Part shown: piece after piece, positions 28,991 to 40,800 of the stretch
Position numbering within the stretch: the first letter of the stretch is position 1
Layout of the letters: every line of letters begins with the position of its first letter
Position numbers and translations under genes: made by a program
The notes under the pieces: model-generated
The model's database searches: none
What the model saw: only the letters and a program-made list of their open reading frames with translations
What the model was told of the DNA's origin: nothing
Assembly: GCF_000775915.1 (NCBI RefSeq)
Contig: NZ_BBLT01000002.1
Location: forward strand, 124,001 to 188,000
Reading direction: 5' to 3'
Length of the DNA: 64,000 bases
Source: Sporocytophaga myxococcoides
Lineage (GTDB): Bacteria; Bacteroidota; Bacteroidia; Cytophagales; Cytophagaceae

Positions 28991-29908
28991 ATGAATTTTA
29001 ATTTGCTTAAAGAACTTTGCTCTGTTCATGCACCCTCTGGAAATGAGATTGCTATGAAGGAATTTCTTATTGAATATATCAGGTCTAACCAGCATGACTG
29101 GAGAGTTAAACCCTTAATTATTGAAGGAGATGGGTTTCAGGATGGTTTTTTACTTGTTTTCGGAAATCCAATTACGGCAGTGTTTGCCCACATGGATTCA
29201 ATAGGATTTACAGTAAGGTATGGTCACCAGCTCGTTCCTATTGGTGGTCCAGAACAGAAGTCGGGATATAAACTCAGAGGAAGTGACAGTCAGGGAGAGA
29301 TTCTCTGTGAATTGGAGGTTAGCAGAGAAGAAGAAATATCCTATAAATTTTCTCGTCAGATAGAACGGGGCACTGAGCTTGTTTTCGATTGTAATTTCAG
29401 AGAGGATCAGCATTTTGTTCAATCATGTTATCTTGACAACAGGCTCGGTGTCTTTAATGCTTTGAAACTGGCAGAAACACTTGAAAATGGAATTATCGCA
29501 TTTTCATGTTGGGAAGAACATGGAGGTGGATCGGTGTCAGTACTTGCAAAATATATATATGAAAACTTCAAAGTTCGTCAGGCACTGATTTCCGATATTA
29601 CATGGATCACGGAAGGTGTTCGGCATGGACAAGGTGTTGTTATTTCCATGAGAGACAGGAGCATTCCTCGAAGAGGTTATTTAAATAAGATTATAAATCT
29701 GGCTAAAACCTCCGGAATACCATTTCAGCTTGAAGTAGAAGCCTTTGGGGGGAGTGATGGAAAGGAATTGCAGGCTTCTCCATATCCTTTTGATTGGGTC
29801 TTCATAGGCGCTGCAGAAGATAATGTTCATTCTCCGGATGAAAAGGTTCATAAAGAGGATATTTCTTCAATGATTAATATGTATAAATTTTTAATGGAAA
29901 ACCTCTGA
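28991..29908 (+). CDS. M42/M20-like zinc aminopeptidase
   Basis: A 305-residue metallopeptidase. The start MNFNLLKELCSVHAPSGNE is usual for the M42 group. Metal-site residues are visible in order: His67 in AHMDS, Asp in CYLDNRLGVFNA, the Glu pair in CWEEHGGG, Asp in ISDIT and His in DNVHSPDEKVH. The protein is slightly shorter than typical M42 enzymes (about 350 residues), mainly between the first histidine and the second ligand. It should trim N-terminal residues from peptides in the cytoplasm. It is divergent from the TPR gene. Confidence 0.85.
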   Translation: MNFNLLKELCSVHAPSGNEIAMKEFLIEYIRSNQHDWRVKPLIIEGDGFQDGFLLVFGNPITAVFAHMDSIGFTVRYGHQLVPIGGPEQKSGYKLRGSDSQGEILCELEVSREEEISYKFSRQIERGTELVFDCNFREDQHFVQSCYLDNRLGVFNALKLAETLENGIIAFSCWEEHGGGSVSVLAKYIYENFKVRQALISDITWITEGVRHGQGVVISMRDRSIPRRGYLNKIINLAKTSGIPFQLEVEAFGGSDGKELQASPYPFDWVFIGAAEDNVHSPDEKVHKEDISSMINMYKFLMENL

Positions 29909-29971
29909 AATGACAGGAGGAAAATGCTTTTTCCGTATCATTTAATACTTAATGAGGAAAGGAAATTTTTG

Positions 29972-29979
29972 TACCTTTA
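29972..29979 (+). promoter_or_regulatory. Possible -7 box upstream of hpt
   Basis: TACCTTTA matches seven of eight positions of TAnnTTTG and lies 43 bases before the hpt start. A matching -33 box is not obvious. Confidence 0.25.
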
Positions 29980-30022
29980 GGATAATTGAGCGTTTAACCT
30001 TTTTAGCTTTTAGTAAGGGCCA

Positions 30023-30550
30023 ATGAAAATATTAGATAAGGAGTTTGAAATTTTTATCCCGAAGGAAAAAATTCAACAGAGAATTCAGGAGTTGGCCTAT
30101 GATCTTTCATACAAACTGGATGGGAAGGACCCCCTGTTTGTTGCCATTCTGAATGGAGCGTTTATGTTTGCTTCGGATTTATTCAAGGAAATTTCTATTC
30201 CTGCGAGAATCACTTTTATTAAAACTGCTTCCTATGCTGGAACAGAAACTACAGGAAGTGTGCAAAAACTTATCGGTTTAAAGGAAAATGTGAATGGGCA
30301 ACATATAGTCCTTGTAGATGATATTTTTGATACCGGCCTTACCATGAAGGCAGTTTGTGAAGAAATGTGGAAGCAAAATCCGGCATCCATATCAGTTTTG
30401 ACTTTGCTTGATAAGGTTTCTAAACATAAAACGGATTTAAAGATTGATTTTAAAGGATTTGAAATTCCTGATAAATTTGTACTAGGTTACGGTCTGGATT
30501 ATAATGGTTATGGAAGAAATTTAAAGGATATTTATGCATTAGCAGACTGA
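30023..30550 (+). CDS. hpt: Hypoxanthine phosphoribosyltransferase
   Basis: A 175-residue type I phosphoribosyltransferase. The PRPP loop VDDIFDTGLTMKAV starts at about residue 98 with the paired Asp residues; FVAILNGAFMFASDL and the late FVLGYGLDYNGYGRNL are typical of Hpt. It salvages hypoxanthine and guanine to IMP and GMP using PRPP. It is the first gene of a purine/GTPase set: adk follows after 49 bases and obgE after another 48. Confidence 0.94.
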   Translation: MKILDKEFEIFIPKEKIQQRIQELAYDLSYKLDGKDPLFVAILNGAFMFASDLFKEISIPARITFIKTASYAGTETTGSVQKLIGLKENVNGQHIVLVDDIFDTGLTMKAVCEEMWKQNPASISVLTLLDKVSKHKTDLKIDFKGFEIPDKFVLGYGLDYNGYGRNLKDIYALAD

Positions 30551-30599
30551 ATAAAGATTTAAATCATTAATTTTAGCCCCTCAAAAAGAAAACGAAACT

Positions 30600-31178
30600 A
30601 TGTTGAACATCATTCTATTTGGACCTCCTTATGCAGGAAAAGGCACTCAAAGCCAGAATATCATTGAAAAGTATGGTTTAATTCACCTTTCTACAGGAGA
30701 TTTGCTGAGAGCCGAAATGAAAGAAGGTACTGAATTAGGTAAAAGTGCTCAGAAATTGATAAATGACGGTTTTCTCGTTCCTGATGAAGTCGTTATAGGA
30801 ATGATTAATAACAAGATAAAAAGCAATAAACACAGTAAGGGGTTCATATTTGATGGTTTTCCAAGAACCGTACCTCAGGCTGGTGCCTTAGATCATCTTT
30901 GTAAAGAAAACGGAATTTCAATTAATGTGGTGATCGGTCTTACAGTGGAGAAAGATGAATTGACGAAGAGAGCTGTATTAAGAGGGCAAACTTCTAACAG
31001 AGCTGATGATAAAGATCCTGTGGTGATTGGTAAAAGAATAGTTGTTTATCAGGAGGAAACCGCACCTGTAGCGAATTACTATCAGAAAAAAGGAATTTAT
31101 GAGGAAGTTGATGGCATGAATACTATTGAACAGGTATTCAGAGATATATCAGTTATCCTTGATTCTGTAAAAAAATAA
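30600..31178 (+). CDS. adk: Adenylate kinase
   Basis: A 192-residue short-form adenylate kinase. The P-loop GPPYAGKGTQ is at residues 8-17, followed by HLSTGDLLR, FDGFPRTVPQA and RADD in the LID region, which is the short type without a zinc-binding insert. It interconverts ATP plus AMP with two ADP. Residue 11 is tyrosine where the family normally has glycine (GxPGAGKGTQ); the codon is TAT and the rest of the motif is intact. It lies between hpt and obgE. Confidence 0.95.
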   Translation: MLNIILFGPPYAGKGTQSQNIIEKYGLIHLSTGDLLRAEMKEGTELGKSAQKLINDGFLVPDEVVIGMINNKIKSNKHSKGFIFDGFPRTVPQAGALDHLCKENGISINVVIGLTVEKDELTKRAVLRGQTSNRADDKDPVVIGKRIVVYQEETAPVANYYQKKGIYEEVDGMNTIEQVFRDISVILDSVKK

Positions 31179-31226
31179 ATTCGGGAAGCAAATTCCCATT
31201 TCTCATTTCTCTAAAGCTAAAACTAA

Positions 31227-32216
31227 TTGGCTTCTTCAAATTTTATTGATTACGTAAAGATCTGCTGCAAATCGGGGGCAGGTGGTGCCGGTTCTATTCA
31301 TTTTCGACACGAAAAGTTTGTCGATATGGGAGGGCCGGACGGTGGAAATGGCGGCAGAGGCGGTCATATTATCCTTAGGGGCAATAGCCAGCTTTGGACA
31401 TTGCTCCATCTTAAATATAGAAAACATGTCATTGCTCCTAGCGGACAAAAGGGTGAAGGAGGCAGACGCACCGGGGCGAGTGGTGAAGATATTATTCTAG
31501 AGGTTCCTCTGGGAACAGTAGCTCGTGATGCTGAAACAGACGAGTTTATGGTGGAAATCAGCGAACATGGCCAGGAAGTAATTCTGATTCCAGGAGGAAG
31601 AGGAGGATTGGGCAACGATCATTTCAAAACTCCTACCAATCAGGCTCCAAGAACTGCACAGCCAGGAGAGCCAAGTATTGAACAATGGGTAATTCTTGAA
31701 TTGAAGCTTCTGGCAGACGTTGGTCTCGTCGGATTTCCAAATGCAGGAAAATCTACTTTATTGTCTAAGGTTTCTGCTGCAAAACCGGAAATTGCAGATT
31801 ATCCTTTCACAACTCTGACTCCCAATCTTGGTGTTGTAAGCTATAGGGATGACAAATCATTTGTCATGGCCGATATACCGGGAATTATTGAAGGGGCATC
31901 TGAAGGAAGAGGATTGGGACTGCGTTTTTTAAGGCACATAGAAAGAAATTCTATTTTACTTTTTCTTGTTCCTTCAGATAGCAAGGACATAAAAGCAGAT
32001 TATAATGTTCTGTTAAATGAATTGAAAGAGTTTAACCCAGAACTGCTTGATAAAAAGAGAATTTTGGGAATTTCCAAAACAGATCTGCTGGATGAGGAAC
32101 TTCAGAGTCTTATTGAAAAAGAACTGCCGAATGTACCTTTCGTCATGTTTTCTTCCTATACGGGCAATGGCCTGATGCAGTTGAAGGATCTGATATGGCG
32201 TACTTTAAATGAATAA
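31227..32216 (+). CDS. obgE: GTPase ObgE/CgtA
   Basis: A 329-residue GTPase with the glycine-rich Obg fold at residues 1-158 ([29 protein letters not shown]) and a Ras-like G domain with G1 GFPNAGKST (from residue 169) and G3 [16 protein letters not shown]. It helps assemble the large ribosomal subunit and links growth to GTP level. The start is TTG at 31227, giving [12 protein letters not shown], which is the usual Bacteroidota N-terminus; no ATG is available before the conserved motif. Confidence 0.94.
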   Translation: MASSNFIDYVKICCKSGAGGAGSIHFRHEKFVDMGGPDGGNGGRGGHIILRGNSQLWTLLHLKYRKHVIAPSGQKGEGGRRTGASGEDIILEVPLGTVARDAETDEFMVEISEHGQEVILIPGGRGGLGNDHFKTPTNQAPRTAQPGEPSIEQWVILELKLLADVGLVGFPNAGKSTLLSKVSAAKPEIADYPFTTLTPNLGVVSYRDDKSFVMADIPGIIEGASEGRGLGLRFLRHIERNSILLFLVPSDSKDIKADYNVLLNELKEFNPELLDKKRILGISKTDLLDEELQSLIEKELPNVPFVMFSSYTGNGLMQLKDLIWRTLNE

Positions 32217-32223
32217 ATGTCAA

Positions 32224-32249
32224 CTTGTCAGTGAAAATTTTTTGGCAAG
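32224..32249. repeat. Inverted repeat between obgE and grpE
   Basis: CTTGTCA and TGGCAAG form a seven-base inverted repeat with one G-T wobble around a 12-base AT-rich spacer, eight bases after the obgE stop. It has no T-run, so it is a weak terminator at best; an operator for the grpE-dnaJ unit is an alternative. It does not match the CIRCE heat-shock element. Confidence 0.3.
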
Positions 32250-32326
32250 AGAATTGAATCTCCACTGCCAATGTCTTTTCCAGATATGGAATTTTAATAA
32301 TAATTGAAAACCTAGCGATATAAGTA

Positions 32327-32890
32327 ATGATACCGGAAGAAAAGAACGAACAAAAAGATTTTCAGACAGAAAATGCGGATCAGGAGACTGTAACTTCGGA
32401 AGGAAAAGAAAATACTGAAGGAACTTCTCAGGGTGTAAATGAGGTTGAAAGCTTGAAAAAGGAAAACGAGGAATTAAAAGATAAATATCTGAGACTATAT
32501 TCCGAGTTTGACAACTTCAGAAGAAGAACCTCAAAAGAACGCGTTGAGCTTTTGAAAACTGCAGGGGAGGATGTTCTTTTAAGCTTACTGCCAGTATTGG
32601 ATGACTTTGAAAGAGCGTCTTCTTCAATGGAAAAAGCTACTGAAGTTTCCGCAATAAAAGAAGGGGTTACTCTTATTCAGAATAAAATATTAAAAACCCT
32701 TGAGCAAAAAGGGCTTAAAGCAATGGAAGATCAGAGGGGAAAAGAGTTTAACAGCGAAATTCATGAAGCTATTACTCAAATTCCGGCTCCTACACCTGAG
32801 CTTAAAGGCAAAATTGTTGACGTTGTGGAAAACGGATATTATCTTAATGATAAGGTGATTCGTTTTGCAAAAGTTGTTATGGGAGCATAA
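32327..32890 (+). CDS. grpE: Nucleotide exchange factor GrpE
   Basis: A 187-residue protein with an acidic N-terminus, a long helix ([27 protein letters not shown], coiled coil) and the conserved beta domain ([26 protein letters not shown], then [10 protein letters not shown]). GrpE releases ADP from DnaK. dnaJ follows after four bases; dnaK is not in the window. Confidence 0.95.
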   Translation: MIPEEKNEQKDFQTENADQETVTSEGKENTEGTSQGVNEVESLKKENEELKDKYLRLYSEFDNFRRRTSKERVELLKTAGEDVLLSLLPVLDDFERASSSMEKATEVSAIKEGVTLIQNKILKTLEQKGLKAMEDQRGKEFNSEIHEAITQIPAPTPELKGKIVDVVENGYYLNDKVIRFAKVVMGA

Positions 32891-32894
32891 AAAA

Positions 32895-34037
32895 ATGGCT
32901 AAAAGAGATTACTACGAAATTCTTGGTGTTTCTAAATCTTCAAGTGCTGAAGAAATAAAGAAGGCCTACAGAAAAATCGCAATTAAGTACCATCCTGACA
33001 AAAATCCAGATGATCCTTCTGCTGAAGAGAAGTTCAAGGAAGCTGCAGAAGCCTATGAGGTATTAAGCAGTCCTGAGAAAAGGCAAAGGTATGACCAGTT
33101 TGGTCATCAGGGAGTAGGCGGCGGCTTTGGCGGTGGCGGTGGCATGAACATGGACGATATCTTCTCTCAATTCGGAGATATTTTCGGGGGCGGAAGTCCT
33201 TTCGAGAGTTTCTTCGGTGGAGGAGGAGGGAGAGGTGGCCGTGCTCAACGCAGAGGAAGTAATCTCAGAATAAAACTGAAGCTTACCCTTCAGGAAATTG
33301 CACAAGGTGCTGAAAAGAAAATTAAGGTAAAGCGCTATGTTGCCTGTGATGACTGTGGAGGAAACGGATCAAAGAACGGTGCGTCCCTTCAAAATTGCCC
33401 TGTATGTCAGGGAACTGGGCAGACTAGAAAAGTTGTAAATACGATGCTTGGACAGATGGTGAGTACGTCTACCTGTCATGCATGTCATGGAGAAGGAACA
33501 ACGATCTCTCAAAAATGTCCTACTTGTGAGGGAGAAGGAAGAGTTCTGAAGGAAGAGGTCATCAGTATAAAAGTACCTGCCGGTGTAGCTGAAGGTATGC
33601 AATTGAGCATGTCTGGTAAAGGGAATGCCCCAAATCGCGGAGGAATACCTGGAGATCTTCTTATATTAATAGAAGAAGTTGAAGACGAGTTGTTGAAGAG
33701 AGATGGCCAAAATATCATTTATGAGTTGTACATCAGCTTTATAGATGCAGTTTTAGGAACTTCTCTGGAGGTGCCAACCATTGAAGGCAAAGTGAAGATC
33801 AAAATAGACCCAGGAACACAGAGCGGTAAGATATTGAGATTAAAAGAAAAAGGATTGCGTGAAGTGAACGGTTATTCTAAAGGAGATCAGCTGATTTATG
33901 TAAATGTCTGGACGCCACAGACTTTATCCAAAGAAGAAAAAAATCTACTGAATACCCTCAAAGACTCAGAGAACTTCAAGCCTAATCCCGGAAAGCACGA
34001 TAAAGGCTTCTTTGAGAAGATGAAAGAGTTTTTTTAA
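32895..34037 (+). CDS. dnaJ: Chaperone protein DnaJ
   Basis: A 380-residue type I J-protein. [15 protein letters not shown] begins the J domain with its HPD motif (YHPDKNPDD), followed by a Gly/Phe-rich linker and four zinc-binding repeats: [24 protein letters not shown] and CPTCEGEG. The C-terminal substrate-binding domains follow. It delivers unfolded proteins to DnaK and stimulates its ATPase. An in-frame TTG 30 bases upstream would add ten residues inside grpE; the ATG at 32895 is chosen as it gives the standard N-terminus. Confidence 0.96.
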   Translation: MAKRDYYEILGVSKSSSAEEIKKAYRKIAIKYHPDKNPDDPSAEEKFKEAAEAYEVLSSPEKRQRYDQFGHQGVGGGFGGGGGMNMDDIFSQFGDIFGGGSPFESFFGGGGGRGGRAQRRGSNLRIKLKLTLQEIAQGAEKKIKVKRYVACDDCGGNGSKNGASLQNCPVCQGTGQTRKVVNTMLGQMVSTSTCHACHGEGTTISQKCPTCEGEGRVLKEEVISIKVPAGVAEGMQLSMSGKGNAPNRGGIPGDLLILIEEVEDELLKRDGQNIIYELYISFIDAVLGTSLEVPTIEGKVKIKIDPGTQSGKILRLKEKGLREVNGYSKGDQLIYVNVWTPQTLSKEEKNLLNTLKDSENFKPNPGKHDKGFFEKMKEFF

Positions 34038-34046
34038 GCATAAAGT

Positions 34047-34085
34047 AAAAGGTTGAAATTGTCCCATGGACAATTTCAACCTTTT
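34047..34085. terminator. Strong terminator after dnaJ
   Basis: An 18-base stem (AAAAGGTTGAAATTGTCC with its exact complement) around the three-base loop CAT, followed by a run of T. It lies ten bases after the dnaJ stop and could also serve the convergent msrB gene. Confidence 0.82.
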
Positions 34086-34145
34086 TTAGTTTGGAAATAC
34101 CTGACTGTTTTTACTTTTAGCTTTTTACTTTTGGCTTTCAGCTTT

Positions 34146-34637
34146 TCACTTTTTAGCCATTTTCTTCCTTTTCACAAAATCCAGAGAAGCTGAGTTCATA
34201 CAATATCTCAGCCCTGTCGGTTTGGGACCATCATCAAACACATGTCCCAGGTGAGCATCACAGCGATTGCACCTGACTTCTACCCTATCACCATCTTCCA
34301 GATATTTTATATGTGTTTTATCAATTGGTTGCCAGAAGCTTGGCCAACCTGTTCCAGAGTCAAATTTCTGGTAGGAGCTGAATAAACTGTTTCCGCAGCA
34401 GACGCATTTGTAAACCCCTTTTTCGTTATTTTTGTCATACTTGTTGTTAAATGGAGGTTCGGTGCCTTGCTCACGTGTAATGGCGTATTGTTCAGGTGTT
34501 AATTGCCTTTTCCATTCCTCATCTGACTTAATGACGGTATCCGTTTGATTGAAGTTCTGAAATTTCGGAAACTGACTTGTATGAGAGCATGCTGTAAATA
34601 GACGAAGTACGATGGTTACCAAAACCAGATTTTTCAT
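34146..34637 (-). CDS. msrB: Peptide-methionine (R)-S-oxide reductase, lipoprotein form
   Basis: A 163-residue MsrB. A lipoprotein signal with LFTAC (Cys17) precedes the catalytic domain, so the enzyme is probably anchored outside the inner membrane. Zinc cysteines are 78 and 81 (CVCC) and 123 and 126 (CNRC). [11 protein letters not shown] is the substrate region and Cys146 in RYCMNS is the catalytic residue. It reduces R-methionine sulfoxide in oxidised proteins. It is transcribed towards dnaJ, and its start is 240 bases from the giant surface-protein gene on the other strand. Confidence 0.94.
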   Translation of the reverse strand: MKNLVLVTIVLRLFTACSHTSQFPKFQNFNQTDTVIKSDEEWKRQLTPEQYAITREQGTEPPFNNKYDKNNEKGVYKCVCCGNSLFSSYQKFDSGTGWPSFWQPIDKTHIKYLEDGDRVEVRCNRCDAHLGHVFDDGPKPTGLRYCMNSASLDFVKRKKMAKK

Positions 34638-34877
34638 ATTAATAAAGTGATCTTTGATAAGATCAACTATTCATAAATGCTTAAGTTTGAATTTAGAACG
34701 AGAGTAAAAAAGCCGATAATTTTAACAAAAGCATGTCTTTTTTAGTTTGGTACGTCTAAAATAATATAACTTTCCAATAAAAATTTGTATATTTCTGACT
34801 GGTATTATTTCTTAGATAAGAATAGTCATATTTAGCAACATAAAAATCCCATTTGAATTAACTTTAACCTATCTAAT

Positions 34878-37800
34878 ATGAAAAAAGTTATACTTTTTCT
34901 CCTGTTCCTGATTGCTACAATTACAGGTTCTATGGCTGGAACTGTATTTGTGGTAGATAATAATGGAGATGGTGACAATTTCCAAGGCTATACGGATAAT
35001 GATGGTACAAATACATTGAGAAAATGTATTCGACTTGCCAACAGTACCGGAAATGGCGGAACTCCACATCAGATTGTATTCAAGCTGGCAGCTGGAACAG
35101 TAATTCAGGTAAATTCTGATTTACCTGCTATCAATAACAATGGTAATGCAGGAGGTTTGGTTATAGATGCTTCTATTGCTCCTATGGCTGGTTATAATGG
35201 GACACCTCTTATAGGAATTTTTAGGGGTAATGGTCAGAATGGTAACGGTTTTAATATTGATGGGGCGAACAATGTAACAATTAGGGGTTTGGCAATTCAG
35301 AATTTTGTTGTAGGTATTAGAGTAAACAATTCAACAGGGTCAACTCTGGATAAAAACTTTATTGGAACAAACTTAGCAGGTACCTCAATTGCCGGAACTG
35401 CAATAAGAACAAGTGGTATTTTGATTGATGCAAATGCAACTAATACCAATATTACCAACAACGTAATTTCAGGTTGTATGTCTGCGGGAGATGGTAATTT
35501 TTATGGGGCAATCAATATTAGACCAGGTTCTCACGGAATTAAAATTACCTCAAATTTTATAGGTACAGATGCAAGCAGTTCTAATTTCCTTGGAAATGGA
35601 ACAAATCAGCCATACAGACAACAAGGAATTTATATTGATGGATCTTCAACTGTAGCAAACCCAATAGTAATTAGTAATAACGTAATCTCAGGTAATATTG
35701 GTAATGGTATTTGGGCTACGAATACAGCAGGTTTGAAAATTGTGGGAAACCATATTGGTACTGACTTAGGTGGTACGAAGGCAATCGGAAATAAAGCGGC
35801 AGGTATAAGAGTTGACAGATCAAACAATGTAACAATCGGAGGATCTACTGCTGCAGATAGGAACGTAATTTCCGGTAACGGTGGTGCAGTTGATAGCAGA
35901 CCTTGTGGCCCTGATTACTGTGGAGAGCCTTGTAATTTTAATGCTTGTCCTACAGGATATGATGCAACTTTGCAGACGGGAATTTATTTTTCAGAAGTCA
36001 CATCTTCTAGAATTTCAGGTAACTATGTAGGTACGAATAATACAGGAACATCTACTGGAACAAATAATTCTCTTGGGAACTTTTATGCAGGTATAAAACT
36101 GGAGACAAATTCTTCAAATGTAACAATAGGGGGAAATACAGCTGCTGAAGGTAACGTAATCGGAGGCAATGGCTTTGGTATATATCCTAACAATGGAAAG
36201 GGTTATAGAGGTCATGGTATTCAGCTAAATGGAGGATCAGTAAGCAACATATTTGTTTATAACAACAGAGTAGGAGTAGGTCCCAACAACGAAGAGATCG
36301 GAAACCGTCAGGATGGTATTTCATTATTAGGTGCTCATGACTGTAAGATTGGAGATGCGGCTTCAATAGGAGATCCTGCAGGAAAGGGGAATATTGTCGG
36401 AAACAATTCATGGGGTATTTTCCTTCAGTCTGATTTCAGTAATAATAATAATAGCAACCAGGCTAGAAACAATTCAATCAAAGGAAATTACCTTGGAAAT
36501 GACGGAACTGTTGTATTAGGCAATGGAACTAGAGCATTAGATGATGAGGGGGCAGGTATTGGTATTCAGCATGGAAGTAATAATAACATAGTTGAGCTTA
36601 ATGTCATTTCAGGCAACAGAGATGGAATAACTTTCAGAGGACAAGGTTTCGGGGCGGGAGTTGCGAATAATTCAGAGGCGACTTCTAACATAATCAGATC
36701 AAATTATATTGGTACTGATAAAACAGGTAAAACTGCCATGGCTAATAAAAACAATGGTATATTGGTGACTGAAGGCGCACAATACATTACCATTGGTGGG
36801 GTAGTTGCAGGGCAAGGAAATATTATTTCAGGGAATACTGCCGATGGTATTCACATGGAAGATGGAGACCGAATAAAAATATTCAATAACAAAATTGGGG
36901 TTGAAAAAGACGGACTGGCCTTAGCAAACGGAGGAGATGGTATTGAGTTGAAGCAAAGTACAGGGACAACAGGTGGAAGTTCCAATAATATTATTGGTGG
37001 TGTTAATGCCGGTGAACCTAACACAATCGCAAATAATGGCGGAAATGGAGTTGTAGTTGATGGTACTACCTCAATCAACAACTCAATTCATCATAACTCC
37101 TTCTCTTGTAATGCTCTGAGAGGTATTGTATTATCCAATGGAGGTAATAACTCTTATGCAACTCCTACCTTTACAGGAACTCCTGAAGCATTTACCGTTA
37201 CGGGGCCTGCAGGTTCATTTATAGAATTATATGCTTTGGATAATTGTAACAATTGTGCTTCAGGAACAAATAATAAATTACAGGGATTAACGCTTATCGC
37301 GTCAGGATTGTCGCCACTTACCCCAACAGCTGCTCAACTTGCAGGAAGAACGAATAATGGAGTTACAGCAACAGCTTCTGCCGGAAGCACGACGGCTGCT
37401 CATAACACTTCTGAATTCTCAGCTTGTACTACGCTTTGTGCAAAGCCAACACCGGTAATAACCAGTAATGATGGTTTTGCAATCTGCGCGAATACTAAAA
37501 ATGTTACGTATAAAACAGCTTTAGTAGCAGGTAATAAATATGCATGGTCTGTAAGCGGAGGATTGACAATTGTAGGGTCTGCTACTAATGAATCAATTAC
37601 AGTAAACGTGGGAGCCACGGGTGGTACAATTACACTGACAGAAACTTCTGGAGCTTGCAGTACAACCGTTACTCAGGTTATTACTTTAAAGCCAAGACCA
37701 ACTATAAGCATATCCGTTGATACGGCAGTGATTTGTAATGATGCTCGCCCGACCCTGACTGCTAATGCAGTACCATCAACTGCAACTTACCAGTGGAAAA

Positions 37801-40800
37801 ACGCAGCAGGCACTAATATTGCCAATCAAACAGCAAGTACATTCACTCCTTCAGCACCAGGCTGGTATAAAGTTGAAGCAACACTTGATGGTTGTGTCTC
37901 TGCTTTAGACAGCGCTTATGTGGAAGACAAATCAATTACTGTTGATTTAAATCCAAAAGGTTCCGTTTTTATTTGCGACGACAAACCTGTTGATCTTAAA
38001 GCTTTAGTAACCCCGTCGACGCCACTTGTAGGTTCTTATAAGTTTGACTGGTATCAAGGAGCAACAAAGATCCAGTCAGGAACAAGCAACACTTATTCTA
38101 CTAAAACTAACGGTGATTATACCGTGACTGTTTCAAATGATAAATGTTCTGCGACTTCTCCAGTTGCCACCATCTCCAACAGTACACTTGAGGCTAATAT
38201 TGATTTATCAGGTACACAAACCATCTGTGATAACAATGCACTTGAACTAACAGCTAGTCCAATGATTACAGGTACCTATATTTGGAAAAGAAACGGTGTG
38301 GAAGTTCAAAACGGTCCTTCAAATAAGTATAGCACTTCAATGAGCGGAAAATATACAGTTACTGTTATTGCTGGTTCAGCAGCAGCATGTTCAGATGAAT
38401 CTGATACACTAACAATTGAGAATAAAACAGTTGAAGTGTCTGCTAAAATAAGTGGAAATGGTGTGATCTGCGACGATACTGCTATTTTGATTACAGCTGA
38501 TACGAGTGGAACTAATGCAGGAACAATTGAGTGGTATAAAAACGGAGTGCTTATTTCTAATACGGGATTAACCTATAGCACAAAAGAAACAGGAAAGTAT
38601 ACTGTAAAATTAATAAATGGTCTTTGTTCTGATGTATCTAATGAAATTGAAATTATAAATAATACAGTTACAATAGTTGCATCAATCACTGGTGGGAATA
38701 TCATATGTGATAATAAGCCGATTCAAGTGAAGGCTGATACCACTGGAACTAATGCAGGTACAATTAAGTGGTACAGAAATGGAGTGCTTATCCCAAATGC
38801 TTCTGGACTTTCAGTTGATGCTTTAGCTTCGGGACAGTATTCCGTATCTATTCATTATGGTTTGTGCTCTGATTCGGCAGATGGAGTTGCAATCATTAAT
38901 AATACTAAAAAGATAACTGCCGCACTTTCAGGAAGTGATCTGATTTGTGATAACCTTCCGATAGTTATTACAGCGGATACAACGGGTGGTGGGAAAGGAA
39001 CACTAAAGTGGTATAAAAACGGAGTATTAATATCCGGAGAATCAGGTTTAACACTTTCTACAAATGAGACAGGTGAGTATACTGTTTCTATCAATGATGG
39101 AATTTGCTCAGATTCGTCATTAAGTGTTAAGGTTACAAACAACTCAAAAGAAATCAGTGCAAATATTGTAGGAGATACAATCATCTGTGATGATAAGGAA
39201 ATCACAATTGTTGCAGATACTACTTTAGGTAATGGTACTATCGTTTGGTATAAAAACGGCCAGGTTATCAATGGACAGTCTGGTCTTGAGTATACTACAA
39301 AAGAGACAGGTGACTACAAAGTTGTGGTAATAGGAGGAGGATGCTCTGACACATCTGCTACAGTTTCAATTAAAAACAACACAATTATTTCAAGTGCTAC
39401 CCTTGCAGGATCCGGATTAATATGCGATGATCAGCCTATCACAATTACTGCTTCTGCAACTCCGACGAAAAATAATTACAACTTCGAATGGTTGAAAAAT
39501 GAAGTAAAGATTTCAAGTGCAAGTTCAAGTACATATAGTACCGCCGAAACCGGTAAATATAGAGTGATAATTTCTGGTGATGGTTGTACTGATACTTCAG
39601 CTGTTGCTTCAATATTTAACGGAACAATTCTGATTTCTCTAAAGGCTCAGTCGGATACGATTTGTAAAGGTCTGGATACTGACGTGTCGGTTGCAATAAC
39701 TAAAGGAGGTATTCCTCAGATCAATTATGTGTGGAAGGCATCTCTGGGAACTAATCCGGTTGCAAACAACGATACAATTAATGTACAGCCGGAAAGAACA
39801 ACAACCTATACTGTGACAGTAAGTGATTCTACAACATGTTCTGTTACCGGGTCGGTTGAGGTTGCGGTGATAGATGTGCCAGAAGGGCCATTGTCAGCAT
39901 CTACACCAGATCCTGTTATTTGTAGTTCAGATACTGATAATATCACGCTTGAGGCTACGGGTGAAACTGCCAAAGCAAAACTTGTTTGGTATAAAACATC
40001 TTGCGGAGTTGATTCTGTAGGAAATGGTCCTCGTGTAGAGCTCCCTCATCCGGAAAAGACAATTACTTATTATGTTTCACTTAAAAACATATGCGGAAAC
40101 TCAATCTGTAAACCAGTAACAGTAAAAGTAAATAAGGACCCTAAAGATGATTTATTAGGTGTTCTACCAAAGGATACCGCAATTTGTAAGGTATATAATG
40201 GAAATATTGAGTTTAAAATAGATTCTGTTTATAATCCGGATGCGAGAGTTGCCTGGTATATGAAAGGTTGTGGTGATAGCCTTATAGCATCGAACAACAA
40301 TCCATTTGTTTTATCCACTATGCCTAAAGTTTCAACTTATTATTATGTTAGGTTAGAGGTTGAGGCATGTCCTTCATCAGCTTGCGATTCTTCAAGAATA
40401 AATATCATTGATCCTGAAATTTTTGCAGATAATCAGAAGTTTTGTAAGAATACTGATTTCAATACAATTAGTGCTGATGTTCAACCTGCAAATGTGAAGT
40501 GGAGATGGATGCCAAAAGATCCTAGCTATCCTGTACTATTTGATACAACCAAATTGGTTTCAGAGGTTAACGTAAAAAATCCTGCAGAACCACAGACTTG
40601 GTATCTGATAGCAGATAATGAAATTTGTCCGCCAGTAATTGATACAATTTCAATAGTTGTTCATGACCTCCCTGTAGTAACACTTGACATACCTCTGGAC
40701 ACCCTTTGTTCCAAAGTGGAGTTTGATGCAGTTGCAACAGTAGTAAAGGGAATACCTAATGCTTATGTATGGTTAACCCCAAATTCAAGTATTCCTGATA

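Noticed and set aside
38855-39271. Minus-strand frame of 138 codons in the giant surface-protein gene
   Set aside because: Antisense to the regular Ig repeats; the open frame follows from their repetitive codons.
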